Counted from the stretch's first letter, positions 8,818 through 17,959 are shown. The stretch: 64,000 nucleotides of DNA from Candidatus Gastranaerophilales bacterium (GCA_944323955.1 CALUUK010000007.1:1-64000); one strand, 5' to 3'. Translations and numbers: made by a program. Notes: a model not told the origin generated them from the letters alone.

Positions 8818-9330
8818 ATGTGCGTAGTAACATCTACAGTTGCAGCGACTGTTATACCTGCAATAATTTCTGCTGTTAGTTCGGCAGCAATTGGTATTAA
8901 GCAGGCAATGAATACAAGTGCAATACAAAAATTTCAAGCCGAACAGAATGTTCGGCAAGCTAAAATAGCTGAACGAAATGCAGTATATGAAAGACAAGAG
9001 GGAATAGAAGATGCAAGAGAACAAAAATTAAAATCCATACAAAATATTGGCAGACAAAAAACCTTAATTGCTTCAGGAAATATCATGACTTCTTCTGCAA
9101 CTGCCATAAATGTATTTGAGGATGAAAAATTATCAGGAGAAATTGATGCACTTAAACTTATTGATGCTTCGGAAAAAAGAGCCCGAGCATATACGGATTC
9201 TGCACAGAACCAGTATGCAAATGCAGCGATTAAAAAACAGCAAAGTATTAATACATTAACTACAGAATTAAGTGTACAAGGTGCAAATTTGACAAATTCA
9301 ATGTTTGGTTTGTCTCAGGGATTATCGTAA
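8818..9330 (+). CDS. Internal virion (gp14-like) protein
   Basis: A 170-residue protein with an N-terminal Ala/Ile/Val-rich hydrophobic segment (about residues 3-28, MCVVTSTVAATVIPAIIS) followed by a long charged helix (ARE, KLKS, IQNIGRQK) and an Ala/Gln-rich tail. This is the layout of T7 gp14-like ejection proteins, which are released into the host envelope and form part of the DNA channel. Position after the gp13-like gene matches T7 gene order. Confidence 0.7.
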   Translation: MCVVTSTVAATVIPAIISAVSSAAIGIKQAMNTSAIQKFQAEQNVRQAKIAERNAVYERQEGIEDAREQKLKSIQNIGRQKTLIASGNIMTSSATAINVFEDEKLSGEIDALKLIDASEKRARAYTDSAQNQYANAAIKKQQSINTLTTELSVQGANLTNSMFGLSQGLS

Positions 9331-9350
9331 CGGTAAGAAAGCAGGTAAGA

Positions 9351-10739
9351 ATGACAGAATTAACAGGAAAAAAAGACTCATCTACACAATCATTTTCTTT
9401 AAAGAAAATCCCCGTATCTGATAAGAATGAAACAGTTTTTGACACAGAAGATAATAAATATGCCGATAAAGTAAAATTACTTGAACTCTCTAATTTAATT
9501 GACAGTTGGGAAAAAGAACTTCTTTTTGATGAAAACGGCTTTTTTAACTTAAAAGGAAAAGATGTCCGAAACAAATCAAAAGAGTATATTCAGGAACTTG
9601 AAAAATTTATAAATTCCAAAATGTCTTCTATGACTTTTTCTTTGGAAAATTCTAAACTTGCGGCAAAAGAGCTTAGAAAAATAAAGACAGAAAACATTAA
9701 ATCAAAACTTCTTCAGCATGAACAAAAAGAGTTATATGAATGGGAAATAAGCGTTTATAATAATGCAATCTTAGCCGCACACGATAAAGCTCTTTTATAT
9801 AAACATGATGATGAAACGGTCATGAAATGTATTAAAAACGGAATTAATATTATTTCAATTATGGCCGAAAGAGAAAGTTGGAAACCTAAAGTTCTTAAAG
9901 CAAAAAAAGACAAATTTATATCCGACTGCTGTTTTGATATTATTAAATCTTTTATAGATGAAAAAGATTTAAATTCTTTAAGTTCTTATAATTTGTATTC
10001 TAAATATTTAATTGAAGAACAGCGGCAAGAACTTGATACTGCCATATCCGGTATCAAAAATAATATTATAGCTTATAACTGGGCGGTTGAGCTGTTTTCT
10101 TATAATCTTGATGATAAAGAAAATGAAAAGGAAATAAAAAATCTAAAAGATAGTAATCTGGAAACTCTGGTTCGTAAATATTTGAATATTCTTAAAAAAC
10201 AAAAGCAAAAGAATGAAGATATTTCAGAAAAGGAAAAAATTCGGCAAAGCTGGGATAAGATAGTTTCTTTTCTTGATACGGAACCTGAAAAAGCATTTTT
10301 ATACATTGATTTGACCATGGATAAAGATGTAATAAAAGCACAAAAAGAGTATATAAAACAAATTATCGGCAAAGGCTTTATCGAAACGGATAAAGCCAAA
10401 TTTTGCGAATTGTTTGACGAAATGCTGAATAAATTTAATGAATTTAAAAAACAAATTCTAAGTAAATACAAGCATCAATTGTCAGAGACAGATTTTGATT
10501 TTCTTGAAAAATTACAATCTCAAAACGATACTGATTATCTTAAATTGTCATATGACTATAAATTTTTGCTTGAGAAGCTAAAGAAAAATGCAATAAAAAG
10601 TTCAGATAAAATTTACGATTATATTTTGAATTACCGTTTGGCGGTTGAGGAATATGAATCAGTAAACGAGAAAAAATCTGACCTTGAAAAAAGAAATAAG
10701 ATTATAAATTCAATTCTTGAAAGAAATATAAATAAATAA
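9351..10739 (+). CDS. Large coiled-coil phage protein, probable ejection protein
   Basis: A 462-residue, Lys/Glu/Leu-rich protein predicted to be almost entirely helical, with no Cys-rich, catalytic or membrane motif that I can see. Its position between the gp14-like protein and the tail fibre is where T7-like phages carry the internal core proteins (gp15, gp16), so an ejection or inner-core role is likely. It is much shorter than T7 gp15 or gp16, and no lytic transglycosylase motif is visible. The assignment is positional. Confidence 0.6.
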   Translation: MTELTGKKDSSTQSFSLKKIPVSDKNETVFDTEDNKYADKVKLLELSNLIDSWEKELLFDENGFFNLKGKDVRNKSKEYIQELEKFINSKMSSMTFSLENSKLAAKELRKIKTENIKSKLLQHEQKELYEWEISVYNNAILAAHDKALLYKHDDETVMKCIKNGINIISIMAERESWKPKVLKAKKDKFISDCCFDIIKSFIDEKDLNSLSSYNLYSKYLIEEQRQELDTAISGIKNNIIAYNWAVELFSYNLDDKENEKEIKNLKDSNLETLVRKYLNILKKQKQKNEDISEKEKIRQSWDKIVSFLDTEPEKAFLYIDLTMDKDVIKAQKEYIKQIIGKGFIETDKAKFCELFDEMLNKFNEFKKQILSKYKHQLSETDFDFLEKLQSQNDTDYLKLSYDYKFLLEKLKKNAIKSSDKIYDYILNYRLAVEEYESVNEKKSDLEKRNKIINSILERNINK

Positions 10740-10749
10740 AGGAGTAAAA

Positions 10750-12627
10750 ATGACAGTATCATCAATAATTCCGGTAAATAATTATATTGGCAACAACAGT
10801 ACTACAGTATTTGATTTTGATTTCCTTATAGAAAATGCTGAAGAATTGCTTGTTACTCATACATCGGATAAAGAAATTTCTACAGTATTAAAATACGGTA
10901 TTGATTATTCTATAGAAGAAATCGGGAACAGCAACGGAAGCAGAATTGTTTTTCCGCTGCCGGAGTCAACATTCGGACTGCTTCAAAATAATGAGATTTT
11001 GTCTTTATCTTTAAATTTGGAAATTAAACAGGACAGTAAATTTGAAAATTCTTCTTATTTGGATTTGAGTGTATTAGAGTGGACATTTGATTATATTGTA
11101 AGAATTCTTCAAATATTGAACAGAAAAGTGGACAGATGTTTGAAAACCCGTGAAGGCACGACTGATACACCCGATAATCTGATAAATATGATAGCCCGAT
11201 TACATGCCGAATCTGTAGAAAATGCAAATAAAGCCGAACAATATGCACAAGAAGCTCAAGATGTAATAAAAGAGAATGTATCTTGGGGTAAAATATACGG
11301 AACTGTGTCAAATCAATCCGATCTTCAGAGTGTTTTGGATACAAAAGCCGATATTACTTTATGTAATGAAATAGTAAAAGACAAACTGGCTCAAGGGCTT
11401 GGTATTGAAACAGGAGAGATTTGTTCGGATTCTGATATATATGCCGATGTGTTAAGTTATAGAAATTCAGGCAGTAAAACATTAACTGAAGTTATAAATC
11501 CTGCGAATTACACGGTAACAGGAAGTCCGAATATATCAGATGAGGGTTATCTTGATACATCATCGGGGTATGATTCTTCCAATAGTATTAATACAATAAG
11601 CGGCATAGATTTAAGAGAGGGGAATACAAAAGGGCTAAATATTTCATTTGAATTTAGGCTTAATGAACAAAAAACAGGATTTCTGTTAAATGTGCTGGCT
11701 CAAAGTGAAAGTAATTCAGTATTAAGATTTGGAGTAAATACATCAGGAACAATGTATTGCCAGATGTGGAAAAACGGAAGCCTGCAAGGGCAGGCGATTA
11801 CTACAACCGTTCTCACCGTAAATACCTGGTATAAAGTTATTTTATCAGGTTCTAATAACAGTTTTAAAATTGCTTTATATGAAGATAGTGAAGTCAGTGT
11901 AGACCCAGAACAAATAGAAAATCCGTCTTTTCCTTTGTCACCCGATGAAGAGATAACTTTAATTGCAAACTATTCTCTTGCTGAAAATATTTCAGCAATT
12001 TCGTTTCCGGCTTCAAATATTACAAATTATATCTTAAGTTTGAACGATTTAAAAGTGGAAGTCGGTGGAGAGCTGGTATACAGCCCGTATCTTGCGATAA
12101 ATTATGTCCAAAGTAAAACGGGCAGCAAGATAGCCGATGCATATTACAGATATATAATAAGGCAGATATATGAAGAGAACGGCTATGCACCTTATTATAC
12201 TATTGACATTGTTAATCAAACTTTTACACTTCCTATGGGCGAAGTGTACGGGATGATTCAAAAGAATACTTCAAGGTTTGAGGAAACGCCTCATGTTGTA
12301 GAGACTTATATTAACACGGAACACAGTGATACTTATGGTGCAGACATAACCTCATGGTATCGTATTTGGTCGGACGGCTGGTGCGAGCAGGGACAGGAAG
12401 CAGGCAGTGCTTCTAATTTTACGCAAGATACGACTATAAATCTTCTAAAGCCGTATAAAGATATAAACTACTTTTTGTCAGGAACAGGATTTGTTATAGG
12501 CTCTATTGGAAATCACTTTTTAGCTGCGAAAACTAATTCATCTTTTACGACATCAAGTGATACAAGAAGTGCCGGTACAAATTATTGGATGGCTGCAGGC
12601 TATATTAATTTAGATTCGGAGGTATAG
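10750..12627 (+). CDS. Tail fibre/receptor-binding protein with LamG-like domain
   Basis: A 625-residue protein in three parts. Residues 1-130 resemble the virion-anchoring domain of podoviral fibres (TVFDFDFLIENAEELLV, later TREGTTDTPDNLINMI). A short helical neck (about 150-180) follows. Residues about 250-435 look like a LamG/concanavalin sandwich (GLNISFEFRLNE, NTWYKVILSGSNNSFKIALY), a sugar-binding fold. The C-terminal part has FTLPMGEVYGMI, as in tail-collar proteins, then a tip domain with SWYRIWSDGWCEQG, seen in fibres of gut phages. It probably recognises a surface glycan or pilus of the host. Confidence 0.8.
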   Translation: MTVSSIIPVNNYIGNNSTTVFDFDFLIENAEELLVTHTSDKEISTVLKYGIDYSIEEIGNSNGSRIVFPLPESTFGLLQNNEILSLSLNLEIKQDSKFENSSYLDLSVLEWTFDYIVRILQILNRKVDRCLKTREGTTDTPDNLINMIARLHAESVENANKAEQYAQEAQDVIKENVSWGKIYGTVSNQSDLQSVLDTKADITLCNEIVKDKLAQGLGIETGEICSDSDIYADVLSYRNSGSKTLTEVINPANYTVTGSPNISDEGYLDTSSGYDSSNSINTISGIDLREGNTKGLNISFEFRLNEQKTGFLLNVLAQSESNSVLRFGVNTSGTMYCQMWKNGSLQGQAITTTVLTVNTWYKVILSGSNNSFKIALYEDSEVSVDPEQIENPSFPLSPDEEITLIANYSLAENISAISFPASNITNYILSLNDLKVEVGGELVYSPYLAINYVQSKTGSKIADAYYRYIIRQIYEENGYAPYYTIDIVNQTFTLPMGEVYGMIQKNTSRFEETPHVVETYINTEHSDTYGADITSWYRIWSDGWCEQGQEAGSASNFTQDTTINLLKPYKDINYFLSGTGFVIGSIGNHFLAAKTNSSFTTSSDTRSAGTNYWMAAGYINLDSEV

Positions 12628-12629
12628 AT

Positions 12630-13157
12630 ATGGAAAAATTATTTACGGAAAAAGAATACACACAAAAGGCGCAAGAGGCAAATACTCAGGGACAAAAGCT
12701 GTATATTTATACATATAGTCAGGAAGTTGAAGTTGATGTACCTGTTTATGATGAAAACGGATTTCAGACAGGAACAAAAAAAGAAACGGCAGAAAAAGAA
12801 TTTGCAAAACTTTTAATCGCTCCGTCAAATTATTACATATGCTATAAAGACAATTATACCAATGGCAGTGTAAATCCTGATTATGAAGAGGAAAATGAAC
12901 TTACGCAAAAGATAAGAATATCAAAATTATCTCTTACAAAAAGAGAAGTTTTTCTTGCTCTTTATAATGCAAAAGGTATAACCCCGGAGGAAGTGCGTAA
13001 TCAAATCACGGATACAAAAGCTCTTATAGAATTTGATTATGCAAATGAGTATTACAGGGGAAATCCTTTGATTGACACAATAGGAGCTGTGCTCGGATAT
13101 AGTTCCGACGATTTGGATTATCTTTTTATAAATAAGGAATTACCGAAAAATGAGTAA
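12630..13157 (+). CDS. Fibre-associated phage protein, possible chaperone
   Basis: A 175-residue acidic protein directly after the fibre gene (2-base gap, GGAGG site). The N-terminal half is beta-rich with a VDVPVYDENGFQTGTKK loop. The C-terminal half is helical: LTKREVFLALYNAKGI, then DYANEYYRGNPL and LGYSSDDLDYLF. Genes in this place are often fibre-assembly chaperones or accessory tip proteins. I do not recognise a named family, so the role is inferred from position. Confidence 0.55.
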   Translation: MEKLFTEKEYTQKAQEANTQGQKLYIYTYSQEVEVDVPVYDENGFQTGTKKETAEKEFAKLLIAPSNYYICYKDNYTNGSVNPDYEEENELTQKIRISKLSLTKREVFLALYNAKGITPEEVRNQITDTKALIEFDYANEYYRGNPLIDTIGAVLGYSSDDLDYLFINKELPKNE

Positions 13158-13635
13158 AGAACAAATAAAATCAATTAATTTCAATATTGAACCGGAGGTA
13201 AGGATCAGAGTCATTAATGACTCTGATCCCGTGCCTGTTAAAAAAAGTAAAGTAGAATATCCTTTTGAACTGAATAATACATTGACTGTTTATATTGTTA
13301 CTTCAAAAAGAGAGTTTCAGTTTAATATTTATAACGGATACACATGGAACGGAGCGGATATACCCAGAATGTTCTGGCGGATAATAGGTTCAAGAACGGA
13401 TAACGATTTTTTGATTGCCTCAATGTTGCATGATTATATGCTTGAGTTTAAATCATATATAATTCATGAAGTTTTGGGAAATCAGATTAGTATGAAAGAA
13501 TACAGAAGGTTAACGTCGCTTGTGTTTAGGGAAAAAATAAAAGCACAGGGAACAAATACAATAAAAGCTAATATAATGGCTTGGTGTGTCGATGTTTTCC
13601 AAATGTGTAATATCAGGAGCTGGAAATGTCCATAA
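13150..13635 (+). CDS. DUF1353 family phage protein
   Basis: A 161-residue protein with the DUF1353 signature: a G-x-T-W-N-G-A-D-I-P-R segment (about residues 62-72), FWRIIGS, and SMLHDYM. The family is widespread in phage lysis/tail regions and its biochemical role is unknown. It overlaps both neighbours (8 bases upstream, 10 bases downstream), so the three genes are translated as a coupled set. An unusual 28-base perfect palindrome lies inside its 5' end (13202-13229). Confidence 0.75.
   Translation: MSKEQIKSINFNIEPEVRIRVINDSDPVPVKKSKVEYPFELNNTLTVYIVTSKREFQFNIYNGYTWNGADIPRMFWRIIGSRTDNDFLIASMLHDYMLEFKSYIIHEVLGNQISMKEYRRLTSLVFREKIKAQGTNTIKANIMAWCVDVFQMCNIRSWKCP
13202..13229. repeat. 28-base perfect palindrome inside DUF1353 gene
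   Basis: The two 14-base halves are exact reverse complements with centre TTAA. In RNA this gives a 12-pair stem with a four-base loop. No T-run follows, so it is not a simple terminator. Confidence 0.8.
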
Positions 13636-13850
13636 CATATGAATTGGCTTTTTGTATTGTCGTACAGCTTATAACTGCGGGAATATGCCTGGGAGTATAC
13701 AAATGTACTGTATCTTTTATGCAGCAGGAAATAGCGGAACTTAAGCAGGATATGAAAAAATATAATAATGTTTTGGAAAGACTTATAAGAGTAGAAGATA
13801 GTGCGCAGCTGGCTCATCATCGAATAGATGATATTTATGATAAGACTTAA
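13626..13850 (+). CDS. Small membrane/coiled-coil protein, holin-accessory-like
   Basis: A 74-residue protein with one N-terminal membrane segment (about residues 6-28) and a charged coiled-coil tail (EIAELKQDMKKYNNVLERL). This is the shape of XhlA-like or other lysis-accessory proteins. AGGAG at 13615-13619 serves the ATG, which overlaps the end of the DUF1353 gene. No endolysin follows: the phage module stops here at a strong terminator. The lysis role is inference. Confidence 0.55.
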   Translation: MSITYELAFCIVVQLITAGICLGVYKCTVSFMQQEIAELKQDMKKYNNVLERLIRVEDSAQLAHHRIDDIYDKT

Positions 13851-13885
13851 AAAAGCGAACCCTATATTTAAGGGTTCGCTTTTTT
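13849..13885. terminator. Bidirectional terminator, phage module / lysC operon
   Basis: A 15-base perfect stem (13849-13863 with 13871-13885) around a 7-base loop, with A-run on one side and T-run on the other. It ends the phage module on the plus strand and the lysC operon on the minus strand. Confidence 0.9.
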
Positions 13886-13898
13886 GTGTGTTTTATTG

Positions 13899-15155
13899 TT
13901 ATACATTTGGTAAGTCGCCTTTAACAACGGCCATTTCAGATGTTTCAAGCCCGAATTCTTTACATAATGCTTTAATTGCATCTTTAGCATTATTTTTTTC
14001 CACAAGACAGCTTATCTTAATTTCGCTGGTTGAAATCATTTTAATATTTATTTCATTTTCAGCTAAAGATCTGAACATATCAGCCGCAATACCGGGTCTG
14101 TCAACCATTCCTGCACCGACAATAGAAACTTTAGCAATATCTTTATCAATTAATATTTCACCTGCATTAACTTCTTTTCTTACGAGTTCAAGAATATCAA
14201 TTGCGCTGTTTAGATCATTTTCATCAACTGTGAATGCTATTGAGTTTGTTCCGTTGTTTGCAAGTGATTGAATAATCATATCAACGCTTATATTGTTTTT
14301 TGCAAGTGCACCGAATACTTTTGCTGCGGTACCGGGAATATCCGGTAAGTTAGCTAACAATATTCTTACCTGAGAAGAATCTGCTGCAACTCCTGCGACC
14401 GGTTTATATATTTCCATATTTTCAACTCCTATTATTAATGTACCTAAATTGTCTAATTTGAATGAACTGCGAACACGCAAAGGAACGTGGAATTGTTTTG
14501 CGGTTTCAACAGATCTTGGGTGAAGAACATTTGCACCAACTCTTGCAAGTTCAAGCATTTCTTCATAAGATATAACATCTGCTTTTTTAACATTCGGAAC
14601 TATTCTCGGATCAGTTGCATATACACCTTCTACGTCCGTATATATGTCGCATCTTTCTGCTTTTAGTGCTGCGGCAATTGCAACTGCTGAAGTATCCGAA
14701 CCGCCTCTTCCTAATGTAGTTATTTCTCCATCGGGGGTAACGCCTTGAAATCCCGCAACGACTATTATCTTGCCTTCTTTTATATGGCGCTGTAATTTTT
14801 CTGTTTTTATATCGACAATTCGGGCTTTTGAGTGGACATTTTCGGTTATAATACCAACCTGTTGTCCGTTCATACTTATTGCTTCATAACCGTGTGCTTG
14901 AATTGCCATGGCAAGCAGTGCTATAGAAACCTGTTCTCCGGTTGAAAGAAGCATGTCCATTTCTCTTGAATCCGGATTTAAAGTTACTTCTTTTGCTAAT
15001 TTTATGAGGTAATCTGTTGTATGCCCCATTGCCGAAACTACAACAACAACATCGTTACCATTTTCTTTTTCTTTAATGACGGCGTTTGCTACGTTGTGAA
15101 TTTTTTGCGGATCTGCAACGGATGTTCCGCCGAATTTTTGTACAATTATACCCAA
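13899..15155 (-). CDS. lysC: Aspartate kinase
   Basis: A 418-residue aspartokinase, catalysing ATP-dependent phosphorylation of aspartate, the first step towards lysine, threonine, methionine and diaminopimelate. The N-terminal KFGGTS motif (residues 7-12), the TTLGRGGSDTSA loop and DVEGVYATDPR are all present. Two ACT domains occupy the C-terminal third, with VADSSQVRILL and later SIVGAGM, giving probable feedback control by lysine or threonine. It is the last gene of a kdsC-like / TPR / lysC run, four bases after the TPR gene, and ends at the terminator at 13849-13885. Confidence 0.95.
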   Translation of the reverse strand: MGIIVQKFGGTSVADPQKIHNVANAVIKEKENGNDVVVVVSAMGHTTDYLIKLAKEVTLNPDSREMDMLLSTGEQVSIALLAMAIQAHGYEAISMNGQQVGIITENVHSKARIVDIKTEKLQRHIKEGKIIVVAGFQGVTPDGEITTLGRGGSDTSAVAIAAALKAERCDIYTDVEGVYATDPRIVPNVKKADVISYEEMLELARVGANVLHPRSVETAKQFHVPLRVRSSFKLDNLGTLIIGVENMEIYKPVAGVAADSSQVRILLANLPDIPGTAAKVFGALAKNNISVDMIIQSLANNGTNSIAFTVDENDLNSAIDILELVRKEVNAGEILIDKDIAKVSIVGAGMVDRPGIAADMFRSLAENEINIKMISTSEIKISCLVEKNNAKDAIKALCKEFGLETSEMAVVKGDLPNV

Positions 15156-15159
15156 TTTC

Positions 15160-16866
15160 CTATCCTTTATTAATGTTTAGTGTATGGTTTACATATGCAC
15201 TAACTTTGTTTTCCGATTGATTGTTTGATTTCAACTCATCCAATTTTGCTGCATACAAGTTAAGCATGCTTTCATTATAGTTCGACGGCTCTTCTTCGAC
15301 AAGTGTTCTGTATGCAAGATAGTTTAAATATACGAATAAAACCGAAGACTTTTCTTCTTCGGGGATAGAGCACAACAGATTTATGGCTTCATGAACTTTA
15401 TTAAGATTAATTAAACAATGTGCTTTTATAAGTTTTGCTTCTTTGTTTTCAGGGTCTTTTTTTAAGATGATATCGGTTTTTTCCGCAGCATCGTTAAACA
15501 ACCCTGACTTTAAACATGTAAGAGCGTATATTAATATGACTTTTGTTGACTCCCTGTCTATTTGATAGGCGCTTCTTATTTTTCTTAATGCATCTTTTGT
15601 ATTGTTTATATCAAGAAAACTGACAGCGCAGTTAATATGGGCTTCTATGTGCCGTGGATAGTATTCTATGGTTTTTTCATAATATTCAATACTTCTTTTT
15701 ATGTGATTTTGTTTATAGTGTGAATTTGCTATATAAAAATAAAGATGTGAGTTTTCTGCAGAAAGATTTATTGCACGTTGGAAACAAGAGATTGCTTCAT
15801 CGTATTTTTGAAGATCATAATATAAGATTCCTAGATCTGAATATGCAAGAGAATTTTTGCTGTCTGACTTTATAGCTTTATCATAGTATTTTTTTGCATT
15901 TTCATTATCTCCTTCTTTATATAAACAAACTCCCATTCTATATAAGGCATCAGAATTTTCCGGTTTTATTGATAAGGCTTTATTGATTTTATCTTTTGCA
16001 TTTTTTATATCCTGTAATTTTGTGAGAACAATGCCCCAGGACAAATAAAATCCAAAATCACCAATATTCTTTTTTTGTGCGTTTTCATATACATTTAAGC
16101 ATTCTTGTGTTTTATTTAAGTTCAAATAATTTTGTGCCAATAAGACATAAACAATAGGATTATCAGGGTCTTCCTCAACCGCTCTTTGGGCATATTCCAA
16201 AACTGCCATGTAATTTTTTTCTCTTTTATAACAAATCGCAAGGTAATAGTTTAATTTTTTATAATTAGGATCCAAATTTTCAAGCTGTTTAAATTCACAA
16301 AATGATTCATTTATTTGGTCTGTTTCATAATACATAACCCCGAGTAAAAAATATGAGTGAAAGTTTGCGGGATTTAAAAATTTTGCTTTTTTAAGCATTT
16401 CTATTGCTTTAAACTTTTTTTGCAGTTTTGTGTATAAGATTCCGTAGTTTAAGTATAATTCGGCATTGTTAGGTGAAAGTTTAAGCCCTTTTTTAAGTAT
16501 ATCTTCGGCTTCATTGTATTTGCCCGTTGCAACCAGTACACTGCTTAAAACAGAATAGGTATAAGAGTTTTGAAAATCTTTCTTTATTGCCAGATTAAGT
16601 ATATCCTCTGCTTTTTCATATTCTCTTATCTTTGCATATATAACACCTAAAATGATGCAGGGTTTCGGATTTTGCCCCGACATCAAGATGGCGGTTTCCA
16701 GCTTTTCTATGGCGGCATTATAATCTTCAAGCTCAGCTAAATGGACAGCCCAGTTAGTATAGGCCAATGCCGGAATTTCAATATTATGGGAATACTTGAT
16801 GTATGAAGAAGTATAATTATCAAGTTTTTCTATTTTATTAAATATTTGCTGCAAAAAAGTTTTCAT
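15160..16866 (-). CDS. Large TPR-repeat protein
   Basis: A 568-residue protein composed almost wholly of tetratricopeptide repeats: 34-residue units with the W/Y-A-x-x-G and A-x-x-x-x-P patterns recur from about residue 30 to 520 (such as LAYSDLGILYYDLQKYDEAI). No signal peptide or enzyme domain is visible, so it is a cytoplasmic scaffold or binding protein of unknown partner. Its ATG overlaps the kdsC-like stop codon (ATGA), so the two are translationally coupled. The genetic link to an LPS-type phosphatase and aspartokinase does not identify its role. Confidence 0.85.
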   Translation of the reverse strand: MKTFLQQIFNKIEKLDNYTSSYIKYSHNIEIPALAYTNWAVHLAELEDYNAAIEKLETAILMSGQNPKPCIILGVIYAKIREYEKAEDILNLAIKKDFQNSYTYSVLSSVLVATGKYNEAEDILKKGLKLSPNNAELYLNYGILYTKLQKKFKAIEMLKKAKFLNPANFHSYFLLGVMYYETDQINESFCEFKQLENLDPNYKKLNYYLAICYKREKNYMAVLEYAQRAVEEDPDNPIVYVLLAQNYLNLNKTQECLNVYENAQKKNIGDFGFYLSWGIVLTKLQDIKNAKDKINKALSIKPENSDALYRMGVCLYKEGDNENAKKYYDKAIKSDSKNSLAYSDLGILYYDLQKYDEAISCFQRAINLSAENSHLYFYIANSHYKQNHIKRSIEYYEKTIEYYPRHIEAHINCAVSFLDINNTKDALRKIRSAYQIDRESTKVILIYALTCLKSGLFNDAAEKTDIILKKDPENKEAKLIKAHCLINLNKVHEAINLLCSIPEEEKSSVLFVYLNYLAYRTLVEEEPSNYNESMLNLYAAKLDELKSNNQSENKVSAYVNHTLNINKG

Positions 16867-17333
16867 ATTAATAAATCTGCAACTTCCCTTACTGCACCGT
16901 TTCCGCCGCAGGTTTCCGTAATACTAATGTTTTCAATTGATTTTACCGAGATATGGGCATTCGGAACGGTAACGGGATTAGCGACAAATTGCAGACATTC
17001 AATATCGTTAATATCATCGCCTATATATATAACATCTTCTTTTTTGACGTTGTACTTTTCCATTAAGGATAATAAAACATTTATTTTTTTTCTTTCGTTT
17101 TGAAAAACATCGATAGACGGAAAATTTTTTTTCAAAATATCAATTGCCATAGAAGTCTCACCTGATAATACGGCGAATCTAATTCCTTTTTTAAGAATTA
17201 CCGCTACTGCCATTATATCTTTATAATCTATAACCTTTGAAGTTTTACCGTCCGAATATACCGTAAGTTTTCCGTCGGTAAATATTCCGTCAAAGTCACT
17301 TACAATTAGTTTTATATTATTAAATGATTTCAT
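16863..17333 (-). CDS. KdsC-type HAD phosphatase
   Basis: A 156-residue HAD-family phosphatase of the KDO-8-phosphate phosphatase type. Motif I is DFDGIFTDG (D13 and D15 as catalytic Asp pair), motif II is in LSGETS, motif IV is IGDDINDI, and the GGNGAVREVADLLI tail is typical of KdsC. In the family it removes phosphate from 3-deoxy-manno-octulosonate 8-phosphate in LPS core synthesis. Related enzymes act on other 3-deoxy-sugar or N-acylneuraminate 9-phosphates, so the exact substrate is open. Its presence supports an outer membrane. Confidence 0.85.
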   Translation of the reverse strand: MKSFNNIKLIVSDFDGIFTDGKLTVYSDGKTSKVIDYKDIMAVAVILKKGIRFAVLSGETSMAIDILKKNFPSIDVFQNERKKINVLLSLMEKYNVKKEDVIYIGDDINDIECLQFVANPVTVPNAHISVKSIENISITETCGGNGAVREVADLLI

Positions 17334-17543
17334 TTTATAAAGTCCCTATAAAAATTATAACATATATTGAAAAATGTTTTTTAAGTAAAGTTACAAAAAA
17401 ATAATAACAGCTATTGATTATTTATTTTGCTTATGTTTTTATAGAAATGAGCATGGCAGTTATCCTCTTTTAAACTACAGGCTCAACGGCTGCAACGCTA
17501 TAAGAATAGCAAGATGCACATGAAATGGAGAGTAGATACCGAT

Positions 17544-17924
17544 ATGGTTAAAATAAGATTAAAAAGATTAGGTTATAAAAAGAACCCCGTATACAGAATT
17601 GTTGTATTAAATTCAACAACAAAAAGAGAAGCTGCTCCTATACAACAGCTGGGTTTCTATAATCCTAAAACTAAAGAAATGCAATTAGACAAAAAATCAG
17701 CTTTAGATTGGATTCAAAAAGGTGCGCAACCTACACAAACGGTTAAATTCTTAATTGACAACTGCACGGAAGAAGGAAAGTTGAATTATGTTAAGAAAGA
17801 AACCGAAAAACTTTCGAAAAAAGCTCAAGCTAAATTAAAAGCTGAACAAGAAGCGGCGCAAAAAGCAGCAGAAGAAGCTGCAGCTGCTCAAAAAGCAGAA
17901 ACAACAGAAGAAGTTTCGGCTTAA
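17544..17924 (+). CDS. rpsP: 30S ribosomal protein S16
   Basis: This is bS16 of the small ribosomal subunit, 126 residues from MVKIRLKRLGYKKNPVYRIV. The conserved core ends near residue 80 and is followed by a Lys/Ala/Glu-rich helical tail (about 45 residues) ending TTEEVSA, which is longer than in E. coli. I chose the ATG at 17544 because it matches the family start. The frame is open 10 codons upstream (ATG 17514), and the GGAG at 17527-17530 is rather far from 17544. It stands alone, without the usual rimM-trmD-rplS neighbours, and ends at a terminator. Confidence 0.95.
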   Translation: MVKIRLKRLGYKKNPVYRIVVLNSTTKREAAPIQQLGFYNPKTKEMQLDKKSALDWIQKGAQPTQTVKFLIDNCTEEGKLNYVKKETEKLSKKAQAKLKAEQEAAQKAAEEAAAAQKAETTEEVSA

Positions 17925-17959
17925 TAAATATATTTTACAGGGAAAGAGAACACTTATTT

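Noticed and set aside
1-13850. Stop-codon reassignment (TAG as sense) in the phage region
   Set aside because: Several genes here end properly at TAG at the expected protein length, so TAG is a working stop. The LprI-like case is better treated as a single event.
10750-13850. Diversity-generating retroelement, given the BPP-1-like Bbp16 gene
   Set aside because: No reverse transcriptase and no template repeat are visible, and the fibre tip is not a recognisable C-type lectin fold.
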